NCBI RefSeq assembly: GCF_026212465.1
Contig: NC_080049.1
Span: 8,292,633-8,356,632, forward strand
Direction: 5' to 3'
DNA from: Amaranthus tricolor
Lineage: Eukaryota; Streptophyta; Magnoliopsida; Caryophyllales; Amaranthaceae
DNA: 64,000 nt
The notes under the pieces were generated by a model, which saw only the letters and a list, made by a program, of their open reading frames with translations, ran no database searches and was not told the DNA's origin. Every line of letters starts with the position of its first letter. Position 1 is the stretch's first letter. A program made the position numbers and the translations under genes. Of this stretch, positions 23,175-34,650 are shown piece after piece.

Positions 23175-26100
23175 TTATCTCAAGCAAGGAGCTAAACCTA
23201 CCAAGTCAACACATAACTCAAACTTGGTAGAAGGTAATGACTTTGTCATCATGTCGGCCGGATTTTCCGTAGTGTCAATTTTCTTCAATAACACCCTTTT
23301 GTGCTCAACTTCATCCCGGATAAAGTTATACTTAATGTCAATGTGCTTGGACCTTCTATGAAATGTATTTTGATTTCTAGCCAAATGTATTGCACTTTGA
23401 CTATCACAATGCACACTTACCTCACACACCTTATTGCACATTTCACCAACAAGACCTTTAAGCCATTTTGCTTCCTTGAATGACTCGGCCACGGCTATGT
23501 ACTCCGCTTCGGTTGTAGAAAGAGCAACCACATCTTGCAAAGATGATTGCCAACTAATCGCCGAACCACCCAAAGTAAACACGAACCCATTTGTGGACTT
23601 TCTATTATCTAGATCACCACCATAATCCGAGTCACAAAACCCGGTTAGCTCACTTGAATTTTTCCCATACATGAGACAAACATTTGAAGTATCTTTCAAA
23701 TACCTCAATAGCCATTTTAGTGCCTCCCAATGTCCCTTACCCGGATTAAACATATATCTACTCACCAAACTCACCGCATGAGCAATGTCGGGCCTAGAGC
23801 ATACCATAGCATACATAACGCTACCAACGGCACTAGTGTATGGAATTCTTACCATTTGCTCTTCTTCCTCTTTTGTTTGTGGACACAAATTCTTGGACAA
23901 TTTGAAATGAGAAGCAAGAGGAGTAGACACACCTTTAGCATCATCCATGGAGAAACGTTGAACAACTTTCTCAATGTACTTCCTTTGACTAAGGTATAAG
24001 ACACCCTTAGCCCGATCTCTCAAAATCTTCATCCCAAGAATCTTCTTGGCTTCACCAAGATCTTTCATATCAAATTCACTTGAAAGCAACTCTTTCAAGT
24101 CCTCCACCTTAAGCAAAGAGCTACATGCTACTAGCATATCATCAACATATAAGAGCAAATATAGTAAAGAACCATCTTCAAATTTCTTAAGATAAACACA
24201 GCTATCATAAGAACTTCTAACAAAATCATGTGAAATCATAAAGGAATCAAACCTTTTGTACCATTGCCTTGGAGATTGCTTCAACCCATACAATGACCTC
24301 TTCAATCTACACACATGATTCTCCTTACCGGCTACCTCAAAACCTTCCGGTTGCTTCATAAAGATTTCTTCTTCAAGCTCACCGTGAAGAAAAGCCGTCT
24401 TTACATCCAATTGATGTAACTCCAAATCCTCCATCGCCACCAAAGCAAGCAATGCCCTAATAGAAGAGTGTTTCACGATCGGAGAGAAAACTTCGTGAAA
24501 ATCAATACCCTCAATTTGAGAGTATCCCTTTGCAACAACCCTTGCTTTGTAGATGGGAGGAATATCACTAGAAGGACCCTCCTTCCTCTTGAATATCCAC
24601 TTGCACCCCACAATCTTCTTTTTCTTTGGTGCAACAACGATATCCCAAGTTCCATTCTTCGCAAGAGATTCCATCTCTTGTTTCATAGCAATCAACCACT
24701 TGCTTGAGTCATTTGAGGCCATAGCCTCCTTGTACGTACTTGGTTCATTTAACCCTTCGACTTCGCTAGCAATGTTGAGAGCATAAACAACATAATCACA
24801 CTCTTCAATGTACCTCCTTGGAGCCACGATCTTCCTTCTTTGCCTAGTTGTGGACAAAGGAGGAGACCTTTGTTGAACATCATCATTTTTCTCATTATCA
24901 ACATTGGAGGATTCAACCTCCACTTGTGCTTCATTATCATCATTATTAAAAGGTTTTTCAACATTAGATACAAGCATGCTATCTTCATCAAAAACAACAT
25001 CTCTAGAAACAATAATTTTCTTTGATTCATTACACCATACCCTATACCCCTTTACACCCACTCCATACCCCACAAAGATACCTTTTCTAGCCCTAGGTTC
25101 TAACTTACCATCATTTACATGAATATAAGCTGGACAACCAAAGATTCTAAGACTAGAATAATTTACCGGAGTGTTGTACCATACCTCTTGTGGCGACTTG
25201 AACTTCAAGGCGGTATGAGGTGAACGGTTGATCAAATAACATGCCGTAGCCACCGCTTCGGCCCAAAATTGTTTCCCCAAATTTGCTTGATTTAGCATGC
25301 ATCTTGCCCTTTCCAATAACGTTTTATTCATCCTCTCCGCAACACCATTTTGTTGAGGACGACCTGCACAAGTTCTATGTCTAACAATACCTTCATTAGA
25401 ACAATAATTGAGAAACTTGCTATCAACAAATTCAAGACCATTGTCGGTTCTCAAGGTCTTGATGCTCCTACCGGCTTTCTTTTCAATCATCTTCTTCCAT
25501 TCCAAGAAGACATCAAAAACTTCATATTTATGTTTTATAAAGTAATACCAAACTTTTCTAGAGTAATCATCAATAAAGGTCAACATGTAGCTACAACCAC
25601 TAAGAGAGGGCGTTCGTGAAGGCCCCCACAAGTCGGAATGGACATAATCTAATATCCCCTTAGTGTTGTGGATGGCGGGTTTAAATCTAACTCTCTTGTG
25701 TTTCCCATAAACACAATGTTCACAAAAACCAAGGTTCCCAAAATTTTTTCCATCAAATAAACCTTGTTTAGAGAGTTCAAACATACCTCTTTCGCTCATG
25801 TGACCAAGCCTCAAGTGCCAAAGTTTGGTGTCACGATCGGACATTGTGCTTGTGGATACATTCGCCGAGCCAAGAATGGTTGAACCTTGAAGAGCATACA
25901 AACTCCCATTCAACCTCCCCTTCATCACCACTAGTGAACCCTTGGCTACCTTCATAACTCCACCTTCACAAGTGATTCTACACCCGATCTTATCAAGAGT
26001 ACCCAAAGATAAAAGATTCTTTTTCAAGCCCGGGACATACCTTACATCGGTTAAGGTCCTCACAATCCCATCAAACATTTTAATTTTAATGCTCCCAATC

Positions 26101-27095
26101 CCAACAACCTTACATGTGGTGTTGTTTCCCATGGTAACATTTCCCCCATCAACACTTTCAAATGTATGGAAGAAAGTTTTGTTGGGAGTCATGTGGAATG
26201 TGCACCCCGAATCAAGAATCCATTCATTATTACCTTTGTACTCATGAGTGGCAACAAGAACATCGCCATCATCACTATCATTCACGTAACTAGCATTGGC
26301 ATTGCTAGTTCCTTCCCTTGCCTCTTCTTCTAGCTTTCTCTTAAGCTTCCAACAATCCTTCTTGATGTGGCCCTTAAGCTTGCAATAGTTACAAGACTTA
26401 TTTTTGTTTGGCCTCACGGACTTGGACCTTCCTTTACCCTTGTTTCCACTCCCACTAGTGGAACCTTTCTCTTGTGACCTCCCTCTTACAAACAAACCGT
26501 CACTAGCATTGCTTGGTGACTTTTGTGACAATTGTGTATCAATGAGATCCCTTTGAGTCAAGGCATTCTTCACATCATCACTACTCAAATTATCTCTACC
26601 ATAAAGTAGAGTTTCTCTAAAATTTTTATAAGAAGGGGGTAAAGAACATAAAAGATAAATTGCCAAGTCTTCATCATCAAGCTTAACATCAATGTTTTGT
26701 AAATCCATAACAATGGAACAAAACTCATCCAAGTGAGGTTTTAAAAGTTTACCTTCCTCCAAGCGTAAGTCGTAGAGTCTACTCTTCAAAAGTAGCCTAT
26801 TGGTAACACTCTTGGCCATGTAGAGTGATTCCAATTTCTCCCATATACTCTTGGTTGTTGTTTCTTTAACAACCTCTCTTAGAACTTCATTGGATAAGCA
26901 TAATTGGATTGCCGATAACGCCTTTGTGTCTATCTCTTCCCATCTCGATGCGGACATTCCTTCCGGCATCTTCTCTACACCATCAATCGCCTTGTGCACA
27001 CCATTTTGAATCAAAATGGCTCTCATTTTGACTTGCCATAAGCCAAAGTTTACATTCCTATCAAACTTCTCAATATCGAGCTTCATTGTAGTCAT
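23175..27095 (-). CDS. Copia gag-pol polyprotein, unit 2
   Basis: The predicted protein is identical to unit 1 over its full length, including gag, zinc knuckle, protease, integrase, reverse transcriptase and RNase H motifs. The start ATG at 27095 corresponds to 22425 of unit 1 shifted by 4,670 bp. No substitution was seen relative to unit 1, so the copies are either extremely young, kept alike by gene conversion, or an assembly duplication. Confidence 0.97.
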   Translation of the reverse strand: MTTMKLDIEKFDRNVNFGLWQVKMRAILIQNGVHKAIDGVEKMPEGMSASRWEEIDTKALSAIQLCLSNEVLREVVKETTTKSIWEKLESLYMAKSVTNRLLLKSRLYDLRLEEGKLLKPHLDEFCSIVMDLQNIDVKLDDEDLAIYLLCSLPPSYKNFRETLLYGRDNLSSDDVKNALTQRDLIDTQLSQKSPSNASDGLFVRGRSQEKGSTSGSGNKGKGRSKSVRPNKNKSCNYCKLKGHIKKDCWKLKRKLEEEAREGTSNANASYVNDSDDGDVLVATHEYKGNNEWILDSGCTFHMTPNKTFFHTFESVDGGNVTMGNNTTCKVVGIGSIKIKMFDGIVRTLTDVRYVPGLKKNLLSLGTLDKIGCRITCEGGVMKVAKGSLVVMKGRLNGSLYALQGSTILGSANVSTSTMSDRDTKLWHLRLGHMSERGMFELSKQGLFDGKNFGNLGFCEHCVYGKHKRVRFKPAIHNTKGILDYVHSDLWGPSRTPSLSGCSYMLTFIDDYSRKVWYYFIKHKYEVFDVFLEWKKMIEKKAGRSIKTLRTDNGLEFVDSKFLNYCSNEGIVRHRTCAGRPQQNGVAERMNKTLLERARCMLNQANLGKQFWAEAVATACYLINRSPHTALKFKSPQEVWYNTPVNYSSLRIFGCPAYIHVNDGKLEPRARKGIFVGYGVGVKGYRVWCNESKKIIVSRDVVFDEDSMLVSNVEKPFNNDDNEAQVEVESSNVDNEKNDDVQQRSPPLSTTRQRRKIVAPRRYIEECDYVVYALNIASEVEGLNEPSTYKEAMASNDSSKWLIAMKQEMESLAKNGTWDIVVAPKKKKIVGCKWIFKRKEGPSSDIPPIYKARVVAKGYSQIEGIDFHEVFSPIVKHSSIRALLALVAMEDLELHQLDVKTAFLHGELEEEIFMKQPEGFEVAGKENHVCRLKRSLYGLKQSPRQWYKRFDSFMISHDFVRSSYDSCVYLKKFEDGSLLYLLLYVDDMLVACSSLLKVEDLKELLSSEFDMKDLGEAKKILGMKILRDRAKGVLYLSQRKYIEKVVQRFSMDDAKGVSTPLASHFKLSKNLCPQTKEEEEQMVRIPYTSAVGSVMYAMVCSRPDIAHAVSLVSRYMFNPGKGHWEALKWLLRYLKDTSNVCLMYGKNSSELTGFCDSDYGGDLDNRKSTNGFVFTLGGSAISWQSSLQDVVALSTTEAEYIAVAESFKEAKWLKGLVGEMCNKVCEVSVHCDSQSAIHLARNQNTFHRRSKHIDIKYNFIRDEVEHKRVLLKKIDTTENPADMMTKSLPSTKFELCVDLVGLAPCLR

Positions 27096-27153
27096 GATTT
27101 TCAAGTAATAATTTCTTAAAACACCGCAAAATAACCTTGGCTCTGATACCAAT

Positions 27154-27749
27154 TGAAAACGATCGCCAAATACTTACGATGTTAAGAACAAACAACAATG
27201 AGCAAAAATAAGTTTGACAAAGTAACAAACAAGGACACAAAAATTTAAGGAGGTTCACCCAATGATGGCTACGTCCTCCGTGGTGTGTAGTTATGTTTAT
27301 ATTATATCAAATGAATACAAACAACACTTCAATATGAAGAATTACAATTGAGATAGAGATAACAACAATAGGCTATGTGTTTGGCTTAAGGGTTGTGTTT
27401 GATGTGTTTTTACATACTTGAAGTGTGGGTATGAGAGCCCTATTTATAGTGCTAGGTACTTGAAGATGAATGGCTCACATAAATACATAGTTAATTTAGG
27501 GTAATGAATACTATGAAATAACTCTAAGAACTTGAAAAGGCATTATCTCAAGAGTCACACACATGAGACTCTTCACCTTAATCTTCATTAACACCAATAA
27601 TTCCCATGAATACTCTTCACCTTATTACACCCTTTTGGATTCCACAACTCAAGAGTCATACACATGAATTCAACCCTTTAATGTGCACTCAAGTCACACA
27701 TTAGTATACTATCATTTATAATCACATTAGTATACTACCATTCATAACA
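27154..27749 (-). repeat. Copia LTR 3 (shared by units 2 and 3)
   Basis: 596 bp, in register with LTRs 1 and 2 at 4,670-bp spacing. No difference seen. Confidence 0.97.
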
Positions 27750-27844
27750 ATCTCCACCTTGACTTGAGTTCACCCAAGTAACAACATTCATCAATCCACT
27801 TCATATTCAAAAAACATACACACCTCAAAATGCCCAAGAGGGCA

Positions 27845-30800
27845 TTATCTCAAGCAAGGAGCTAAACCTACCAAGTCAACACATAACTCAAACTTGGTAG
27901 AAGGTAATGACTTTGTCATCATGTCGGCCGGATTTTCCGTAGTGTCAATTTTCTTCAATAACACCCTTTTGTGCTCAACTTCATCCCGGATAAAGTTATA
28001 CTTAATGTCAATGTGCTTGGACCTTCTATGAAATGTATTTTGATTTCTAGCCAAATGTATTGCACTTTGACTATCACAATGCACACTTACCTCACACACC
28101 TTATTGCACATTTCACCAACAAGACCTTTAAGCCATTTTGCTTCCTTGAATGACTCGGCCACGGCTATGTACTCCGCTTCGGTTGTAGAAAGAGCAACCA
28201 CATCTTGCAAAGATGATTGCCAACTAATCGCCGAACCACCCAAAGTAAACACGAACCCATTTGTGGACTTTCTATTATCTAGATCACCACCATAATCCGA
28301 GTCACAAAACCCGGTTAGCTCACTTGAATTTTTCCCATACATGAGACAAACATTTGAAGTATCTTTCAAATACCTCAATAGCCATTTTAGTGCCTCCCAA
28401 TGTCCCTTACCCGGATTAAACATATATCTACTCACCAAACTCACCGCATGAGCAATGTCGGGCCTAGAGCATACCATAGCATACATAACGCTACCAACGG
28501 CACTAGTGTATGGAATTCTTACCATTTGCTCTTCTTCCTCTTTTGTTTGTGGACACAAATTCTTGGACAATTTGAAATGAGAAGCAAGAGGAGTAGACAC
28601 ACCTTTAGCATCATCCATGGAGAAACGTTGAACAACTTTCTCAATGTACTTCCTTTGACTAAGGTATAAGACACCCTTAGCCCGATCTCTCAAAATCTTC
28701 ATCCCAAGAATCTTCTTGGCTTCACCAAGATCTTTCATATCAAATTCACTTGAAAGCAACTCTTTCAAGTCCTCCACCTTAAGCAAAGAGCTACATGCTA
28801 CTAGCATATCATCAACATATAAGAGCAAATATAGTAAAGAACCATCTTCAAATTTCTTAAGATAAACACAGCTATCATAAGAACTTCTAACAAAATCATG
28901 TGAAATCATAAAGGAATCAAACCTTTTGTACCATTGCCTTGGAGATTGCTTCAACCCATACAATGACCTCTTCAATCTACACACATGATTCTCCTTACCG
29001 GCTACCTCAAAACCTTCCGGTTGCTTCATAAAGATTTCTTCTTCAAGCTCACCGTGAAGAAAAGCCGTCTTTACATCCAATTGATGTAACTCCAAATCCT
29101 CCATCGCCACCAAAGCAAGCAATGCCCTAATAGAAGAGTGTTTCACGATCGGAGAGAAAACTTCGTGAAAATCAATACCCTCAATTTGAGAGTATCCCTT
29201 TGCAACAACCCTTGCTTTGTAGATGGGAGGAATATCACTAGAAGGACCCTCCTTCCTCTTGAATATCCACTTGCACCCCACAATCTTCTTTTTCTTTGGT
29301 GCAACAACGATATCCCAAGTTCCATTCTTCGCAAGAGATTCCATCTCTTGTTTCATAGCAATCAACCACTTGCTTGAGTCATTTGAGGCCATAGCCTCCT
29401 TGTACGTACTTGGTTCATTTAACCCTTCGACTTCGCTAGCAATGTTGAGAGCATAAACAACATAATCACACTCTTCAATGTACCTCCTTGGAGCCACGAT
29501 CTTCCTTCTTTGCCTAGTTGTGGACAAAGGAGGAGACCTTTGTTGAACATCATCATTTTTCTCATTATCAACATTGGAGGATTCAACCTCCACTTGTGCT
29601 TCATTATCATCATTATTAAAAGGTTTTTCAACATTAGATACAAGCATGCTATCTTCATCAAAAACAACATCTCTAGAAACAATAATTTTCTTTGATTCAT
29701 TACACCATACCCTATACCCCTTTACACCCACTCCATACCCCACAAAGATACCTTTTCTAGCCCTAGGTTCTAACTTACCATCATTTACATGAATATAAGC
29801 TGGACAACCAAAGATTCTAAGACTAGAATAATTTACCGGAGTGTTGTACCATACCTCTTGTGGCGACTTGAACTTCAAGGCGGTATGAGGTGAACGGTTG
29901 ATCAAATAACATGCCGTAGCCACCGCTTCGGCCCAAAATTGTTTCCCCAAATTTGCTTGATTTAGCATGCATCTTGCCCTTTCCAATAACGTTTTATTCA
30001 TCCTCTCCGCAACACCATTTTGTTGAGGACGACCTGCACAAGTTCTATGTCTAACAATACCTTCATTAGAACAATAATTGAGAAACTTGCTATCAACAAA
30101 TTCAAGACCATTGTCGGTTCTCAAGGTCTTGATGCTCCTACCGGCTTTCTTTTCAATCATCTTCTTCCATTCCAAGAAGACATCAAAAACTTCATATTTA
30201 TGTTTTATAAAGTAATACCAAACTTTTCTAGAGTAATCATCAATAAAGGTCAACATGTAGCTACAACCACTAAGAGAGGGCGTTCGTGAAGGCCCCCACA
30301 AGTCGGAATGGACATAATCTAATATCCCCTTAGTGTTGTGGATGGCGGGTTTAAATCTAACTCTCTTGTGTTTCCCATAAACACAATGTTCACAAAAACC
30401 AAGGTTCCCAAAATTTTTTCCATCAAATAAACCTTGTTTAGAGAGTTCAAACATACCTCTTTCGCTCATGTGACCAAGCCTCAAGTGCCAAAGTTTGGTG
30501 TCACGATCGGACATTGTGCTTGTGGATACATTCGCCGAGCCAAGAATGGTTGAACCTTGAAGAGCATACAAACTCCCATTCAACCTCCCCTTCATCACCA
30601 CTAGTGAACCCTTGGCTACCTTCATAACTCCACCTTCACAAGTGATTCTACACCCGATCTTATCAAGAGTACCCAAAGATAAAAGATTCTTTTTCAAGCC
30701 CGGGACATACCTTACATCGGTTAAGGTCCTCACAATCCCATCAAACATTTTAATTTTAATGCTCCCAATCCCAACAACCTTACATGTGGTGTTGTTTCCC

Positions 30801-31765
30801 ATGGTAACATTTCCCCCATCAACACTTTCAAATGTATGGAAGAAAGTTTTGTTGGGAGTCATGTGGAATGTGCACCCCGAATCAAGAATCCATTCATTAT
30901 TACCTTTGTACTCATGAGTGGCAACAAGAACATCGCCATCATCACTATCATTCACGTAACTAGCATTGGCATTGCTAGTTCCTTCCCTTGCCTCTTCTTC
31001 TAGCTTTCTCTTAAGCTTCCAACAATCCTTCTTGATGTGGCCCTTAAGCTTGCAATAGTTACAAGACTTATTTTTGTTTGGCCTCACGGACTTGGACCTT
31101 CCTTTACCCTTGTTTCCACTCCCACTAGTGGAACCTTTCTCTTGTGACCTCCCTCTTACAAACAAACCGTCACTAGCATTGCTTGGTGACTTTTGTGACA
31201 ATTGTGTATCAATGAGATCCCTTTGAGTCAAGGCATTCTTCACATCATCACTACTCAAATTATCTCTACCATAAAGTAGAGTTTCTCTAAAATTTTTATA
31301 AGAAGGGGGTAAAGAACATAAAAGATAAATTGCCAAGTCTTCATCATCAAGCTTAACATCAATGTTTTGTAAATCCATAACAATGGAACAAAACTCATCC
31401 AAGTGAGGTTTTAAAAGTTTACCTTCCTCCAAGCGTAAGTCGTAGAGTCTACTCTTCAAAAGTAGCCTATTGGTAACACTCTTGGCCATGTAGAGTGATT
31501 CCAATTTCTCCCATATACTCTTGGTTGTTGTTTCTTTAACAACCTCTCTTAGAACTTCATTGGATAAGCATAATTGGATTGCCGATAACGCCTTTGTGTC
31601 TATCTCTTCCCATCTCGATGCGGACATTCCTTCCGGCATCTTCTCTACACCATCAATCGCCTTGTGCACACCATTTTGAATCAAAATGGCTCTCATTTTG
31701 ACTTGCCATAAGCCAAAGTTTACATTCCTATCAAACTTCTCAATATCGAGCTTCATTGTAGTCAT
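27845..31765 (-). CDS. Copia gag-pol polyprotein, unit 3
   Basis: The predicted protein is identical to units 1 and 2, with all catalytic motifs in place. It starts at ATG 31765 and ends at 27845. It lies between LTR 3 and LTR 4. With two full LTRs it would by itself be a complete element. Confidence 0.97.
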   Translation of the reverse strand: MTTMKLDIEKFDRNVNFGLWQVKMRAILIQNGVHKAIDGVEKMPEGMSASRWEEIDTKALSAIQLCLSNEVLREVVKETTTKSIWEKLESLYMAKSVTNRLLLKSRLYDLRLEEGKLLKPHLDEFCSIVMDLQNIDVKLDDEDLAIYLLCSLPPSYKNFRETLLYGRDNLSSDDVKNALTQRDLIDTQLSQKSPSNASDGLFVRGRSQEKGSTSGSGNKGKGRSKSVRPNKNKSCNYCKLKGHIKKDCWKLKRKLEEEAREGTSNANASYVNDSDDGDVLVATHEYKGNNEWILDSGCTFHMTPNKTFFHTFESVDGGNVTMGNNTTCKVVGIGSIKIKMFDGIVRTLTDVRYVPGLKKNLLSLGTLDKIGCRITCEGGVMKVAKGSLVVMKGRLNGSLYALQGSTILGSANVSTSTMSDRDTKLWHLRLGHMSERGMFELSKQGLFDGKNFGNLGFCEHCVYGKHKRVRFKPAIHNTKGILDYVHSDLWGPSRTPSLSGCSYMLTFIDDYSRKVWYYFIKHKYEVFDVFLEWKKMIEKKAGRSIKTLRTDNGLEFVDSKFLNYCSNEGIVRHRTCAGRPQQNGVAERMNKTLLERARCMLNQANLGKQFWAEAVATACYLINRSPHTALKFKSPQEVWYNTPVNYSSLRIFGCPAYIHVNDGKLEPRARKGIFVGYGVGVKGYRVWCNESKKIIVSRDVVFDEDSMLVSNVEKPFNNDDNEAQVEVESSNVDNEKNDDVQQRSPPLSTTRQRRKIVAPRRYIEECDYVVYALNIASEVEGLNEPSTYKEAMASNDSSKWLIAMKQEMESLAKNGTWDIVVAPKKKKIVGCKWIFKRKEGPSSDIPPIYKARVVAKGYSQIEGIDFHEVFSPIVKHSSIRALLALVAMEDLELHQLDVKTAFLHGELEEEIFMKQPEGFEVAGKENHVCRLKRSLYGLKQSPRQWYKRFDSFMISHDFVRSSYDSCVYLKKFEDGSLLYLLLYVDDMLVACSSLLKVEDLKELLSSEFDMKDLGEAKKILGMKILRDRAKGVLYLSQRKYIEKVVQRFSMDDAKGVSTPLASHFKLSKNLCPQTKEEEEQMVRIPYTSAVGSVMYAMVCSRPDIAHAVSLVSRYMFNPGKGHWEALKWLLRYLKDTSNVCLMYGKNSSELTGFCDSDYGGDLDNRKSTNGFVFTLGGSAISWQSSLQDVVALSTTEAEYIAVAESFKEAKWLKGLVGEMCNKVCEVSVHCDSQSAIHLARNQNTFHRRSKHIDIKYNFIRDEVEHKRVLLKKIDTTENPADMMTKSLPSTKFELCVDLVGLAPCLR

Positions 31766-31823
31766 GATTTTCAAGTAATAATTTCTTAAAACACCGCAAA
31801 ATAACCTTGGCTCTGATACCAAT

Positions 31824-32419
31824 TGAAAACGATCGCCAAATACTTACGATGTTAAGAACAAACAACAATGAGCAAAAATAAGTTTGACAAAGTAACAAAC
31901 AAGGACACAAAAATTTAAGGAGGTTCACCCAATGATGGCTACGTCCTCCGTGGTGTGTAGTTATGTTTATATTATATCAAATGAATACAAACAACACTTC
32001 AATATGAAGAATTACAATTGAGATAGAGATAACAACAATAGGCTATGTGTTTGGCTTAAGGGTTGTGTTTGATGTGTTTTTACATACTTGAAGTGTGGGT
32101 ATGAGAGCCCTATTTATAGTGCTAGGTACTTGAAGATGAATGGCTCACATAAATACATAGTTAATTTAGGGTAATGAATACTATGAAATAACTCTAAGAA
32201 CTTGAAAAGGCATTATCTCAAGAGTCACACACATGAGACTCTTCACCTTAATCTTCATTAACACCAATAATTCCCATGAATACTCTTCACCTTATTACAC
32301 CCTTTTGGATTCCACAACTCAAGAGTCATACACATGAATTCAACCCTTTAATGTGCACTCAAGTCACACATTAGTATACTATCATTTATAATCACATTAG
32401 TATACTACCATTCATAACA
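31824..32419 (-). repeat. Copia LTR 4
   Basis: 596 bp. No difference from LTRs 1-3 was seen. It serves as 3' LTR of the deleted unit 4. Confidence 0.97.
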
Positions 32420-32514
32420 ATCTCCACCTTGACTTGAGTTCACCCAAGTAACAACATTCATCAATCCACTTCATATTCAAAAAACATACACACCTCAAAA
32501 TGCCCAAGAGGGCA

Positions 32515-34455
32515 TTATCTCAAGCAAGGAGCTAAACCTACCAAGTCAACACATAACTCAAACTTGGTAGAAGGTAATGACTTTGTCATCATGTCGGCCG
32601 GATTTTCCGTAGTGTCAATTTTCTTCAATAACACCCTTTTGTGCTCAACTTCATCCCGGATAAAGTTATACTTAATGTCAATGTGCTTGGACCTTCTATG
32701 AAATGTATTTTGATTTCTAGCCAAATGTATTGCACTTTGACTATCACAATGCACACTTACCTCACACACCTTATTGCACATTTCACCAACAAGACCTTTA
32801 AGCCATTTTGCTTCCTTGAATGACTCGGCCACGGCTATGTACTCCGCTTCGGTTGTAGAAAGAGCAACCACATCTTGCAAAGATGATTGCCAACTAATCG
32901 CCGAACCACCCAAAGTAAACACGAACCCATTTGTGGACTTTCTATTATCTAGATCACCACCATAATCCGAGTCACAAAACCCGGTTAGCTCACTTGAATT
33001 TTTCCCATACATGAGACAAACATTTGAAGTATCTTTCAAATACCTCAATAGCCATTTTAGTGCCTCCCAATGTCCTTTACCCGGATTAAACATATATCTA
33101 CTCACCAAACTCACCGCATGAGCAATGTCGGGCCTAGAGCATACCATAGCATACATAACGCTACCAACGGCACTAGTGTATGGAATTCTTACCATTTGCT
33201 CTTCTTCCTCTTTTGTTTGTGGACACAAATTCTTGGACAATTTGAAATGAGAAGCAAGAGGAGTAGACACACCTTTAGCATCATCCATGGAGAAACGTTG
33301 AACAACTTTCTCAATGTACTTCCTTTGACTAAGGTATAAGACACCCTTAGCCCGATCTCTCAAAATCTTCATCCCAAGAATCTTCTTGGCTTCACCAAGA
33401 TCTTTCATATCAAATTCACTTGAAAGCAACTCTTTCAAGTCCTCCACCTTAAGCAAAGAGCTACATGCTACTAGCATATCATCAACATATAAGAGCAAAT
33501 ATAGTAAAGAACCATCTTCAAATTTCTTAAGATAAACACAGCTATCATAAGAACTTCTAACAAAATCATGTGAAATCATAAAGGAATCAAACCTTTTGTA
33601 CCATTGCCTTGGAGATTGCTTCAACCCATACAATGACCTCTTCAATCTACACACATGATTCTCCTTACCGGCTACCTCAAAACCTTCCGGTTGCTTCATA
33701 AAGATTTCTTCTTCAAGCTCACCGTGAAGAAAAGCCGTCTTTACATCCAATTGATGTAACTCCAAATCCTCCATCGCCACCAAAGCAAGCAATGCCCTAA
33801 TAGAAGAGTGTTTCACGATCGGAGAGAAAACTTCGTGAAAATCAATACCCTCAATTTGAGAGTATCCCTTTGCAACAACCCTTGCTTTGTAGATGGGAGG
33901 AATATCACTAGAAGGACCCTCCTTCCTCTTGAATATCCACTTGCACCCCACAATCTTCTTTTTCTTTGGTGCAACAACGATATCCCAAGTTCCATTCTTC
34001 GCAAGAGATTCCATCTCTTGTTTCATAGCAATCAACCACTTGCTTGAGTCATTTGAGGCCATAGCCTCCTTGTACGTACTTGGTTCATTTAACCCTTCGA
34101 CTTCGCTAGCAATGTTGAGAGCATAAACAACATAATCACACTCTTCAATGTACCTCCTTGGAGCCACGATCTTCCTTCTTTGCCTAGTTGTGGACAAAGG
34201 AGGAGACCTTTGTTGAACATCATCATTTTTCTCATTATCAACATTGGAGGATTCAACCTCCACTTGTGCTTCATTATCATCATTATTAAAAGGTTTTTCA
34301 ACATTAGATACAAGCATGCTATCTTCATCAAAAACAACATCTCTAGAAACAATAATTTTCTTTGATTCATTACACCATACCCTATACCCCTTTACACCCA
34401 CTCCATACCCCACAAAGATACCTTTTCTAGCCCTAGGTTCTAACTTACCATCATT
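32515..34455 (-). pseudogene. Copia polyprotein, unit 4, 5'-deleted
   Basis: It matches the other units from residue about 680 (end of integrase) to the C-terminus, keeping the whole reverse transcriptase and RNase H. Gag, protease, the integrase core, the primer site and most of the 5' LTR are missing. The frame has no ATG at its start: the first codon after the junction is GTG. One base differs from units 1-3 (T for C at 33076), a silent change in a Lys codon. It cannot make a full polyprotein. Confidence 0.95.
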
Positions 34456-34645
34456 CACATGAGACTCTTCACCTTAATCTTCATTAACACCAATAATTCC
34501 CATGAATACTCTTCATCTTATTACACCCTTTTGGATTCCACAACTCAAGAGTCACACACATGAATTCAACCCTTTAATGTGCGCTCAAGTCACACATTAG
34601 TATACTATCATTTATAATCACATTAGTATACTACCATTCATAACA
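34456..34645 (-). repeat. Copia LTR 5 remnant (outer 5' LTR)
   Basis: 190 bp corresponding to the first 190 bases (U3 start) of the LTR, equal to 18220-18409. It carries three substitutions relative to LTRs 1-4 and no indels. It is followed by target duplication AGTTT at 34646-34650. It is fused directly to pol sequence by the deletion. Confidence 0.95.
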
Positions 34646-34650
34646 AGTTT

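Larger units (their letters stand above)
17814..34645 (-). mobile_element. Tandem array of one Copia (Tork/TNT1-like) LTR retrotransposon
   Basis: The array has a constant 4,670-bp period. In plus coordinates: LTR 17814-18409, internal region, LTR 22484-23079, internal, LTR 27154-27749, internal, LTR 31824-32419, then a partial internal region to about 34455, then a 190-bp LTR remnant to 34645. Neighbouring units share LTRs. The outer edges carry the same 5-bp sequence AGTTT (17809-17813 and 34646-34650), so the whole array sits in a single original insertion site. Units 1-3 encode the same 1,306-aa polyprotein with no differences that I could find. Only one base (33076) differs in the shared part of unit 4. 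The element runs on the minus strand with TG...CA LTR ends, a tRNA-Met primer site and a polypurine tract. Confidence 0.97.

Noticed and set aside
18631..34462. Dozens of 60-101-aa frames repeated in each Copia unit
   Set aside because: They overlap the gag-pol frame in other frames or on the opposite strand and recur at 4,670-bp steps; they are shadows.
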